Shown piece after piece: positions 55,013-64,000 of a stretch of DNA of 64,000 bases. Under the pieces are notes generated by a model. It worked only from the letters and a program-made list of their open reading frames with translations. It was not told where the DNA came from and ran no database searches. Both the position numbers and the translations under genes were made by a program. How positions within the stretch are numbered: the first letter of the stretch is position 1; every line of letters begins with the position of its first letter. Source of the DNA: VXYL01 sp965243095 (lineage in GTDB: Bacteria > Pseudomonadota > Gammaproteobacteria > Pseudomonadales > Azotimanducaceae); contig OZ251530.1 of NCBI GenBank assembly GCA_965243095.1, positions 2,852,001 through 2,916,000 on the forward strand, written 5' to 3'.

Positions 55013-56140
55013 ATGATTCGAGGTTATCGAACGCTGACTGGCAGTGTCCATCGTATGCAAACGACGGTAGAGACCGCCGAGCGGTATCCGGCCACGGCGG
55101 GGGGCGGTTCCCTGCGACCGGTAGGGCTGGCGCCAATGCTCGCCGCAATTGCCCTGCTGGCCACCGGTGCCGCCGCGCAAGAGCCGGCGCCGATGACCGT
55201 GTACAGTTCGCCCGAGCCCTTGGACCTAGCCCAACCGATTTATCCGCGAGCGGCGCTCAACAACGATGGCGAGGGCTGGGTGCAGCTGAACTTCATGATC
55301 GACACCGCCGGCAAGCCCTACGAGATCGTCGTCTCCGATGCGGTTGGCCACCCGGATCTGAAGGCGGCCGCAACGCGCGCCTTGCGGCGCTCCACCTTCA
55401 CGCCCGCGAAACTGGGCGATACGCCGTTGGATGCCGGATACACCCAAAAGTACCGGTTCGAGCTTGCCGGAGGCACGCCGAGTGTCAGCCGCCAAGTACA
55501 CGTCCAATACCACCGCTTGTTGCGCCTCGTCCGGCAAGACAAGAAGGAGAAGGCGGAGGAACTGATGGCGCGCATCGCCAAGACCACCCGACGCAATCTC
55601 TACGAAGACGCTTGGCTGAACCTCGCCATGTTCGCCTACTACGCGAAATGGGGCACGTCCGCACAGCAACTGCAGGCGTTGAACCGCGCCGTGGCGTACG
55701 AGCCGCGGAGCAAATACCTGCCGCCCGATCTGTTCCTTTTGGCGCAACAGGATCGGTTTCGCCTGCTGGTGCAGGAACGCGACTACGCGACCGCCATGCG
55801 GGTCTTATACATCCTCCGCACTTTGGACATCGACGACCCAGTCCGCGAGCACTTGGAGACCGTCGCGCACCAGCTCACCACGCTGCGAACCGACGACAGC
55901 GCCTACTCGGTGCCGGGCAGAGTCCAAGCCGACGCGCACTGGCATTACAACCTGTTCAAGGACGGATTCGCGTTCCGGGAGGTGCAGGGCGAGATTGCCG
56001 AAATCAAGCTGCGTTGCGCCAGAAAGTTCGTGTTCTTTCGCTTCGATCCAAGTTTGGAATACCGCATCAACGACGCCGGGCCCTGCCAAATGACGGTGGT
56101 GGGCAACCCGGACACGACCTTCCAACTGGTGCAGTGGTAG
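55013..56140 (+). CDS. Energy transducer TonB-like protein
   Basis: 375 residues from the ATG at 55013, with GGGAG four bases upstream; an ATG at 55055 is an alternative. A hydrophobic segment (LAPMLAAIALLATGAAAQ, about residues 40-57) could be a signal peptide or anchor. Residues about 65-155 are a TonB C-terminal domain: LAQPIYPRAALNNDGEGWVQ, FMIDTAGKPYEIVVSDAV, HPDLKAAATRALRRSTFTPA. The remaining about 220 residues are helical and TPR-like with no known motif, so this is not a classical TonB, and the usual Pro-rich spacer is missing. It precedes the retropepsin-like gene and may serve the receptors in this window (inference). Confidence 0.87.
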   Translation: MIRGYRTLTGSVHRMQTTVETAERYPATAGGGSLRPVGLAPMLAAIALLATGAAAQEPAPMTVYSSPEPLDLAQPIYPRAALNNDGEGWVQLNFMIDTAGKPYEIVVSDAVGHPDLKAAATRALRRSTFTPAKLGDTPLDAGYTQKYRFELAGGTPSVSRQVHVQYHRLLRLVRQDKKEKAEELMARIAKTTRRNLYEDAWLNLAMFAYYAKWGTSAQQLQALNRAVAYEPRSKYLPPDLFLLAQQDRFRLLVQERDYATAMRVLYILRTLDIDDPVREHLETVAHQLTTLRTDDSAYSVPGRVQADAHWHYNLFKDGFAFREVQGEIAEIKLRCARKFVFFRFDPSLEYRINDAGPCQMTVVGNPDTTFQLVQW

Positions 56141-56162
56141 GGAGCGTACGCAGGGTTTCGCT

Positions 56163-56549
56163 ATGGGCAGGATAGTAGTTTCCGCGCGCATCGAAAACGG
56201 CACGGAGCCGTCGTTCCACATGCGAAGCGATGCGTTGGTGGACACCGGCGCGGCCTATCTCACCTTGCCCTCGGCTTGGCGCGAGCGGCTGGGCCCGTTG
56301 ACGCACTTGGACACGGTCTCCGTCGAGACGGCCACGCAAGCGGTTGTACAGGGGGACATCTGCGGCCCCGTGCTGCTGCGCATGGACGGGTTCCGGCCGG
56401 TTCTCACCGAGGCGTTGTTCATCGAGATGGAGGTGGCCGGAGGCCGATACGAACCCCTCATCGGCTACATTCCCTTGGAGCAGGCGCAAGCGGTGGTGGA
56501 CTTGGCGGGGCACCGCCTTGCGAAGTTCGGCCGCGTTGACCTCAAGTGA
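56163..56549 (+). CDS. Small retropepsin-like aspartic protease
   Basis: 128 residues. The catalytic signature SDALVDTGAAYLTLP has an intact DTGA, and the second half contains EPLIGYIPLEQAQAVVDLAG, the hydrophobic-Gly pattern that follows in bacterial clan AA proteases of about this size. Such proteins work as dimers. No signal peptide, so cytoplasmic unless exported by another route. It lies 22 bases after the TonB-like gene and could be co-transcribed with it. Confidence 0.86.
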   Translation: MGRIVVSARIENGTEPSFHMRSDALVDTGAAYLTLPSAWRERLGPLTHLDTVSVETATQAVVQGDICGPVLLRMDGFRPVLTEALFIEMEVAGGRYEPLIGYIPLEQAQAVVDLAGHRLAKFGRVDLK

Positions 56550-56553
56550 GCGC

Positions 56554-56635
56554 CGAACCGTAGTACGCTTGCGCCATGTTCGTTCGAGAAGGATTGATGC
56601 GATGTGCGTCACGCGCCGCAGCCTTGCGTCCCCAA
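56554..56635 (+). repeat. 82-bp leader repeat, first copy
   Basis: Matches 57851-57932 at all but one of 82 positions (G at 56601, C at 57898). It covers the region just upstream of the Rieske gene, its ribosome binding site (AAGGA) and its first codons (MCVTRRSLASP). Confidence 0.95.
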
Positions 56636-57813
56636 ACGCCGAGTTCGAGGCGCCCCGGCAGCTTCTGCCGAGAGACGCCTACTTCGATGCCGCTTGGTAC
56701 GCCAAGGAGGTCGATGCGTTGTTCGATAGCGCCTGGGTGTGGGCGGGTACCGAAGGGGAGCTGCGAGGGGTGGGGGATTTCGTCACTTGCCGGGTGCTGC
56801 ATCATGCGTTGTTCGTCGTGCGCGATGCCGATGGGGAGTTGCGCGCCTTTCACAACATCTGCCGGCATCGGGGGTGCGAGCTTGTCGAAGGGCGCGGCAA
56901 CTTGGGTGCCGCCGTGCGCTGCCCCTACCATCGCTGGACCTATTCTCTGAAAGAGGGGGCGCTGCGTGGCGTTCCGAACGAGAAGGAGTGCTTCGGGTCC
57001 GTGGCGCGGGAGTCGCTGTCGCTGCACGCCGCCGGCGTTGGCGTTCATCGCGGAATGGTCTACGTGAATCCCAACCCTAGGCCGCCGGAGTCGTTCGATG
57101 CGTGGATTGCGGGGGTGGAGGAACACGCTTGGCCGCACAGTTTGGACGACGGCAGCCTGCGGTTCGCCGGCGAGATGCGTTACGAGATGCGCTGCAACTG
57201 GAAGGTTTTCTACGAGAATGCGGTGGATGGGTACCACTTGGGCTACCTGCACGACCGCACGCTCGGCAAGCTGTATCCCCACAAGAACATCTGGCGGCGG
57301 GTCGGCCGGCACGCCATGTGGTATTCCACCGAACGCGAGGGGCCGCCCCAGGCGAGCAGCATCCTCACCGCGAAATTGGCGGATGACGCTTGGGCCAAGC
57401 GGTTGCCGGGCCACGAAACGCCGCACTATCCGGGCGTCGTCGTGTTGTTTCCGCTCACTGTCTACTCGCCCAATCCTTGGGGGTTCTACGTTTCCATCAT
57501 CGAGCCGACCGGGCCGGAAAGCACGAACCTGCGCACGCTGAGCTGGGTGCCGGAGGGCATTCGGGGCTGGTTCTCCGAGGAGCGGAGCAATGGCGAAGTC
57601 GTGCGTCTGGGAGACTTGAAGGAACATCCGCTGGAGTCCGGCAACTTCCAGCTGGAGGACATGTGGATCTGCGAGAAGATCCAGCGCAATCTGCGTTCGC
57701 CGAAGTACGCGGTGGGGCCGATGGCGAACGGCCCCGGCGCCGAATCGCCGGTGACGCATTTTCAACAGAGCGTACTCGATTACCTCGGCGACCAAGCAGC
57801 CAGCGCTGGCTAG
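56602..57813 (+). CDS. Rieske non-heme iron oxygenase, large-subunit type
   Basis: 403 residues from the ATG at 56602, with AAGGA about nine bases upstream. The Rieske cluster ligands are C87-x-H89 and C107-x2-H110 (ICRHRGC, CPYHRW). The catalytic-domain iron site fits N206-AVD209-GYH212-LGYLH217. This is a ring-hydroxylating or demethylating oxygenase alpha subunit. It would need a ferredoxin and reductase, neither of which is encoded next to it. The N-terminal eleven residues come from a leader repeat shared with the esterase gene. Substrate unknown. Confidence 0.94.
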   Translation: MCVTRRSLASPNAEFEAPRQLLPRDAYFDAAWYAKEVDALFDSAWVWAGTEGELRGVGDFVTCRVLHHALFVVRDADGELRAFHNICRHRGCELVEGRGNLGAAVRCPYHRWTYSLKEGALRGVPNEKECFGSVARESLSLHAAGVGVHRGMVYVNPNPRPPESFDAWIAGVEEHAWPHSLDDGSLRFAGEMRYEMRCNWKVFYENAVDGYHLGYLHDRTLGKLYPHKNIWRRVGRHAMWYSTEREGPPQASSILTAKLADDAWAKRLPGHETPHYPGVVVLFPLTVYSPNPWGFYVSIIEPTGPESTNLRTLSWVPEGIRGWFSEERSNGEVVRLGDLKEHPLESGNFQLEDMWICEKIQRNLRSPKYAVGPMANGPGAESPVTHFQQSVLDYLGDQAASAG

Positions 57814-57898
57814 CCGCTACTTGACGATCTTGATGTAGTCCCCGGCACGACGAACCGTAGTACGCTTGCGCCATGTTCGTTCGAGAAGGATTGATGCC

Positions 57899-59533
<1,635 letters not shown>

Positions 59534-59578
59534 GCAGGCGTTCCGCCTGTGTGCGGGCGAGACGCCCGCGCTCCCAGG
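59534..59578. repeat. Palindromic interspersed repeat, copy 6 (left end truncated)
   Basis: The left hairpin (GCAGGCG-TTC-CGCCTGT) lacks the CCTGGGAG end; the right half is complete (GCGGGCG-AGA-CGCCCGC, GCTCCCAGG). It begins right after the esterase stop, between convergent genes. Confidence 0.85.
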
Positions 59579-59588
59579 GTTGCGTTGC

Positions 59589-60845
59589 CTAGGCCGGCAA
59601 GTCGGCGGGCTCGAACAACTCCTTGAGCTTGGCGTGCAGCTTGTCGCCGCGTAGGTTCCGTTCCACGATCACCCCGTCGCCGTCCACCAGAAAGCTCATG
59701 GGGATGGCCAGCACACCGTAGAGGGCCGGCACCGGACTGTCGTAGGCCGAGAGGTCGCCGGTGTCGATCCACGGGATGCCGTCCTCCTCGGAGGCCGCGG
59801 CCCAGTCCTCGCGATCCTCGTCCAGCGAGAAGGCGAACACCTCGAAGCCGTCGTCGTGGTAGCGCTCGTACGCCTGCTTCAGGTGCGGATACTCCGCCCG
59901 GCACGGGCCGCACCAAGAAGCCCAGAACTCCAGCAACACGTAGCGGTTGGCGGCGATGGCGTCCGAAAGCGTGTGGCTTCCGCCGCCCAGCGCCGGCGCG
60001 GTGAAGTCCGGCGCCGGCGCGCCGGCTTGGGTCACCTTGGCGGTGTTGCGCAGCCGCACGCTGGTGGCGAGACGGGCGCGTTTGGTTTGCAGGGGCGCGA
60101 AGTCGCCGAGCGCGGTGCCGAGTTCGTCCAGCCGCGTGATCGCCTCCTCGCCACTCATGCCGCCGAGTTCGATGGCGAACAGGCTGGCGAGCGGATCGCC
60201 TTGCGCTTCGGCGATGGCGCGCAACGCCTCGCGGCGCACCTGGTGCTGCTCTTGGTACAGGCGCACGGTTTCCGCTTTGACGGCCTCCATCCGCTCGTCG
60301 TCGTCCGCCAGTTCGCGCCGCTCCGCCATCGCCGCGGCATAGTCCGCCGCCACGGTGCGATACGGATCCTGCTCGCGCCAACTGGCGATCACCTTTTCGT
60401 TGTACGCGCCGCCATGCGCCACGAAGCCCAAGGTGGGGCCGCGGTGTTCCACGCGAATCTCGCCCGGCTCCAAGATGAACTGCGCTTGGCCTTTGCGCTC
60501 GCCCTCGGCGTCGCGGAATGCGAGGAACACCCCCCCGGCGGTTTGGCCATCGCTTCCCTCGGCTTCGGAAGCGGATTCGGCGGCACCCGGCAGCGGCGAC
60601 ACCAACCCTTCCAGCCGGAACCGCCCGTCCACGATGGCAGCCGTCTGGAACTCTTTGGTGCCGCCCAGCGTCCGCGTGGAACGGCTGAGCGCCGCCTCGC
60701 CGTTCGTTACCACGGTGCCCACATCGCCGGTGATGACATAGGCGCGCGACGAGGGCGCGTCGTCCTGCGTTCCGCAACTGGCCAACACCAATGCGGCGAG
60801 CGCGAGCGGCGCGATGGCCGCGAGCGGCTTGGTTTGGATGGGCAT
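59589..60845 (-). CDS. TlpA-like thioredoxin-fold lipoprotein
   Basis: 418 residues from the ATG at 60845. A lipoprotein signal (AIAPLALAALVLASC) precedes an N-terminal beta-rich domain (about 30-140, DUF4369-like), a helical linker, and a thioredoxin domain with WASWCGPC, PHLKQAYERYHDDGFEVFAF and cis-Pro IPMSFLVD. A periplasmic thiol reductant is the likely role. It follows the receptor gene by 35 bases and is probably co-transcribed with it. It has the same overall plan as 38688-39722. Confidence 0.93.
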   Translation of the reverse strand: MPIQTKPLAAIAPLALAALVLASCGTQDDAPSSRAYVITGDVGTVVTNGEAALSRSTRTLGGTKEFQTAAIVDGRFRLEGLVSPLPGAAESASEAEGSDGQTAGGVFLAFRDAEGERKGQAQFILEPGEIRVEHRGPTLGFVAHGGAYNEKVIASWREQDPYRTVAADYAAAMAERRELADDDERMEAVKAETVRLYQEQHQVRREALRAIAEAQGDPLASLFAIELGGMSGEEAITRLDELGTALGDFAPLQTKRARLATSVRLRNTAKVTQAGAPAPDFTAPALGGGSHTLSDAIAANRYVLLEFWASWCGPCRAEYPHLKQAYERYHDDGFEVFAFSLDEDREDWAAASEEDGIPWIDTGDLSAYDSPVPALYGVLAIPMSFLVDGDGVIVERNLRGDKLHAKLKELFEPADLPA

Positions 60846-60880
60846 CGGTGGTGTTCCTAGGTGGTCTGCCAAGAAAAGCG

Positions 60881-63800
60881 TCAGAACGACTTGCTCAGCG
60901 CCAGCCGGTAGGCGCGCCCTTGCGTCCACTCGTAGGTGGGGTTGAACTGGTAGTCGCGTCGCTCCCCGGTGCCAAGGTTCACTTGGTAGCTGTCGGCGAA
61001 CTTGTTGGTCAAGTTGTTGATTGTGAGCGTGGCGCGCAGGTTCTGCGCGAAACCGGAGTCGGCGAACGCGCCTTGCCCGAAGTCGTAGTCCACCACCAAG
61101 TCCAGCAAGGTCGCCGGATCGGACACGAACTCGAAACCGTCCGGGCCGCCGGAGGCTATCGTGGAAACGCGGGCGGAGCTTTGCACGTCGAGCGAAGTCG
61201 ACAAACCGGCCCGCGCCCACACGATCTGCGCATTGGTCGTGTGCTTCGGAACCGGCGCCAAGGTGGCGCGGAGATCGTTGTCCTTGTCGTTGCGGGTCGT
61301 GACGATGCTCTGCACCTCCGGGTTCATGGGATCCGGCCGCACGTCGAAGCGGCTGGTGCGCGCGTGGCGAAGCGTGAGCGAAACTTCGTTCTCGCCGAAA
61401 TCCGTCTGGTAGCCGATTTCGTAGTCCATGCCGGTGCGATCCACGCGGGCGACGTTGATCCAACGATCGTCGCGGATGTACACGTCCTCGTCCGGGATGT
61501 AGATGACGTTGCTCGGCAAATTGTTCGGGTCTATGCCGGTGACCGAACGGAAGTACGCCACACGGTCTTCGATTTCCGTGTCGCTCCAAGTGGCCTTGAG
61601 GCGAAACCCGGGCAAGAACTCGGGCGCGAGTTCAAGGCCGAAGCTCAGCGTCTGCGCGGTCTCCGGATCGAGTTGGTCGTTGCCGCCGATGTTGTTCAGC
61701 ACGATGTCGCCTTGCGCTTGGGTGCGGCCTTTGGAATCCGGCACGGTGAAGTACAGGCCTTGGAACGGTGGCGAAGGCTGGCGCTGTTGCGTCCGTGCAA
61801 TCAACTGGCGCAGTTGCGGCGCCTTGAAGGAGGTTTGCAGGTTCGTTTTGATTTGCACCGAGTCCGTTGCGCGCCAAACCATGCCCAAACCCCAAGTCGT
61901 CGCGCTGCCCGGTTCCGCGGGATTCGCGGTGCCGGCCTCGCCGGAAGCCGATTCGCGGTATTCCACTTCCACGTTCGAATAGCTGTCGCGTCGCGCCGAG
62001 AAGGTGAGGCTCAAACGCTGTGCCAGCGGCATGGCGTTGTCGGCGCTGACCAGCGGCAGCACACCCTCCAGGAAAACACCGTGGTTGTCGCGCCCCACCT
62101 TGGTGTTGAAGGCCAAGGCGCCGGCGGGAGTCGCGTTGGGGCAGGAGACGGCGCTGCACGTGCCTCCGGTGGAATGGAACTCGGACATGGAGTCGAGCTC
62201 GTCGTTGCGGTAGTCGTAGCCGAACACCAGCGCCAGCTTGCCGCCGGGCATGTCGAAGATCTCGCCCCGTGCCAATGCTTCAAACTGGGTCTGCGTATTG
62301 GTGGAGCCGGTGCTGAGCCCTGCCGCCACGTATCGCGAGAGATCGCCGAACGGGCTGATGGGATCCGGCGGCGCACCGTAGATCGTGCAATTGCCGCCGA
62401 AGAAGCTCGAGAATTGCGCCCTAGTGCCGCCGCGGGCGACGCGCTCCGCCTCGCAGGTCTCGGCGGTGCCGCCGCTGACGCGGGCGATAACCGCCTCGGT
62501 GACGCCGTCCGAATTCAGCCCCAAGCGCACCGTGTCGCCGTCGAAGGCGTTCATGCGGCGCGCGTCCACTTCCGACTGCGAACGGTTGAACTCGGTTTGC
62601 CAAGTCCACGAACCGAAATTGCCCTCCAGCCCGAGGCGGACGAACACCTGGTTCAGCTTGGAGTCGAAGTAGCGCGGCTGGGCGTTCTGAATGTGGCCTT
62701 GCACCGTGACGGCGCGCCCGAAGGGATTGAAGGGACTGTTGGCGTGCAGCGTACCCGAGACGCTGTTCAAGCCGCCGTTGGAGGTGGTGTCCTTGGTGGT
62801 GTAGCGCAGGTTGCCGTGCAGCTTGAGCGTTTCGGTAAGTGCGTGGTCGACGCCGATGTTGAACGAATGGCGCACCTGTTTCGGGCGCAGGCTGTAGCCT
62901 CTTTCGGTTGCCTCGCCCCAATTCGGTGCCCCGAAGATCTCGATGCCGTTGAGGTCGTCCCCGGGCATGAAGCCGAGCGGCAAGGTGACGTCCGCGTGGC
63001 ATTCCGCGGCGGCTTGCTGCGCTGCGTCCAATTCGGCGAATTCGCCGCGGGTGATGACGCGGCCGTTCAGGCGGTACACCACGGCTTTGTCGGCGTCGCA
63101 GGAGTCGTCGAAAAACCAAGTGTAGATGCGCATTTGCGGCCCGGGTTGGGCGTTCTTTTGGTTGTTGATGCCGTCGCGCGAGTAGTTGAGGATGGACTCC
63201 CTGCCGGAGGCGTCCAGCCCGGAATCGTTGAAGAACTCGTAGCCGAGGACGCCGCGGCCGCCATTCCAAGAAAAGCCGGTGGAGACGCCCACGGTGGCTT
63301 CGTCGTAGCCGCTCTTGTGCGGCCGCGCGTAGTTCAGCGTCACGTCCGTGCCCTGGTAGTCCTTCTTGGTGATGATGTTGACGACGCCGCCGACCGCTTC
63401 CGAGCCGTACACCGCGGACGACCCGTCGAGCAGGATTTCGATGCGCTCGACCATGTGCAGCGGGATGGTGGAGACGTCCGTGACGCCGCCGAGAATGCCG
63501 CTGTAGCCGATGCGCCGCCCGTCCACCAGGATGAGCGTGGAGTCGCTGCCGATGCCGCGCAGGTTCACCGTGGCGGCGCCGCTGAAGTTGGTGGCGCCGT
63601 TCAAGCGCGAACCGAACACCTCGCTGGTGCCGTTGATGTTCTGCGGCAGTTGGCGCAGCACGCCGGCCACCGTCACCTCGCCGGTGGCGCGGATGGCGTC
63701 CGCGTCCAAGACGATGAGGTTGCCGGAGAGCTCGGTGCCGGGGCGGCTCAAGCGGCTGCCGGTGACCACCACCGGGGCGAGCTCCACGGCTTCTTCGCCG

Positions 63801-63967
63801 CCATCCTCCGCGGCCGGTTCTTGGGCGTTGGCGGTGCCAAGCGCGCCCGCCAAGGCGAGCAGCGCCGCGTGGCGGAGCGCGCGGCCCGTCGGCCCGCGGC
63901 CCATCGTGAATCGACGGTGCGCGGATGGCGTGTGGCGTTCGTTTCGGGCGTTTTGCCGCTGGTTCAT
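60881..63967 (-). CDS. TonB-dependent outer-membrane receptor
   Basis: 1028 residues from the ATG at 63967, preceded by AGGA seven bases upstream. The frame is open to the window edge at 64000, so an earlier start is possible but unsupported. The signal peptide is LRHAALLALAGALGTANAQ, with a long N-region. A TonB-box-like ELAPVVVTGSRL and a plug domain follow (VTVAGVLRQLPQNINGTSEV, VNLRGIGSDSTLILVDGRRI, LDGSSAVYGSEAVGGVVNII), then a beta-barrel ending in an aromatic residue (ALSKSF). The ligand is unknown. It pairs with the following TlpA-like lipoprotein gene. Confidence 0.95.
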   Translation of the reverse strand: MNQRQNARNERHTPSAHRRFTMGRGPTGRALRHAALLALAGALGTANAQEPAAEDGGEEAVELAPVVVTGSRLSRPGTELSGNLIVLDADAIRATGEVTVAGVLRQLPQNINGTSEVFGSRLNGATNFSGAATVNLRGIGSDSTLILVDGRRIGYSGILGGVTDVSTIPLHMVERIEILLDGSSAVYGSEAVGGVVNIITKKDYQGTDVTLNYARPHKSGYDEATVGVSTGFSWNGGRGVLGYEFFNDSGLDASGRESILNYSRDGINNQKNAQPGPQMRIYTWFFDDSCDADKAVVYRLNGRVITRGEFAELDAAQQAAAECHADVTLPLGFMPGDDLNGIEIFGAPNWGEATERGYSLRPKQVRHSFNIGVDHALTETLKLHGNLRYTTKDTTSNGGLNSVSGTLHANSPFNPFGRAVTVQGHIQNAQPRYFDSKLNQVFVRLGLEGNFGSWTWQTEFNRSQSEVDARRMNAFDGDTVRLGLNSDGVTEAVIARVSGGTAETCEAERVARGGTRAQFSSFFGGNCTIYGAPPDPISPFGDLSRYVAAGLSTGSTNTQTQFEALARGEIFDMPGGKLALVFGYDYRNDELDSMSEFHSTGGTCSAVSCPNATPAGALAFNTKVGRDNHGVFLEGVLPLVSADNAMPLAQRLSLTFSARRDSYSNVEVEYRESASGEAGTANPAEPGSATTWGLGMVWRATDSVQIKTNLQTSFKAPQLRQLIARTQQRQPSPPFQGLYFTVPDSKGRTQAQGDIVLNNIGGNDQLDPETAQTLSFGLELAPEFLPGFRLKATWSDTEIEDRVAYFRSVTGIDPNNLPSNVIYIPDEDVYIRDDRWINVARVDRTGMDYEIGYQTDFGENEVSLTLRHARTSRFDVRPDPMNPEVQSIVTTRNDKDNDLRATLAPVPKHTTNAQIVWARAGLSTSLDVQSSARVSTIASGGPDGFEFVSDPATLLDLVVDYDFGQGAFADSGFAQNLRATLTINNLTNKFADSYQVNLGTGERRDYQFNPTYEWTQGRAYRLALSKSF

Positions 63968-64000
63968 CGGTTGATCCTGCTTGGTAGCAATTTGCAACAC

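Overview
The window is a GC-rich, very gene-dense stretch of bacterial chromosome. Two large TonB-dependent receptors, a TonB-type protein, lipoproteins, DsbD/TlpA-type periplasmic redox proteins and a LexA box of the CTGT-N8-ACAG type point to a Gram-negative proteobacterium, most likely a gammaproteobacterium. This is inferred from gene content; no rRNA or other phylogenetic marker is present. I saw no tRNA, rRNA, CRISPR array, transposase or phage gene.

Layout. 1-8600 is a tightly overlapping plus-strand operon of exported CRTAC1-type proteins (FG-GAP/VCBS repeats plus ASPIC/UnbV) and two TPR proteins. It is followed by a promoter, a hairpin leader and a 1355-residue TonB-dependent receptor (8955-13022) with its own terminator. 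Next comes a lipoprotein that fuses a CRTAC1 propeller, an InlB-like repeat and a complete vanadium-haloperoxidase/PAP2 domain (13206-16919). 17214-18637 holds a Sel1-like protein and an unknown exported protein. 18669-23926 is minus-strand housekeeping: asnS, lipA, an M17 aminopeptidase and cysS. 24150-27579 holds a DUF3014 protein, a GNAT/FemAB-like protein, a DUF5989/SxtJ pair and an unknown membrane-anchored protein. 27616-29523 is an FG-GAP protein fused to a DsbD-N-like domain. 29642-31972 is a single-chain restriction-modification-like protein behind a promoter that overlaps a LexA box. 32106-39722 is a TlpA-like thioredoxin protein followed by a 2183-residue TPR protein. 39848-40624 is a small protein plus HEPN-domain gene pair. 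40678-41235 is an HD-domain protein. 41369-42718 is a tandem duplication of a small secreted protein, one copy with a 16-G tract next to its promoter. 43008-44672 is a helical-repeat protein. 44706-54194 is a MoxR/DUF58/VWA (Bat-like) operon. 54239-57813 holds a small P-loop kinase-like protein, a TonB-type protein, a retropepsin-like protein and a Rieske oxygenase. 57899-59533 is a type-B carboxylesterase. 59589 to the right edge is a TonB-dependent receptor followed by a TlpA-like lipoprotein.

How it fits together. Most accessory genes act in the cell envelope: substrate uptake by the receptors, Ca-binding propeller proteins, TPR scaffolds, periplasmic thiol chemistry and haloperoxidase or oxygenase chemistry. 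Six copies of a palindromic interspersed repeat (core GCGGGCG-AGA-CGCCCGC, with CCTGGGAG/CTCCCAGG ends) sit between genes. One copy appears to have inserted into the start of a gene in the Bat-like operon. The strongest leads for something new are the haloperoxidase fusion with its CRTAC1/TPR/receptor neighbourhood, the LexA-box restriction-modification gene, the homopolymer-associated promoter of the duplicated secreted protein, and the copied leader in front of the Rieske and esterase genes.
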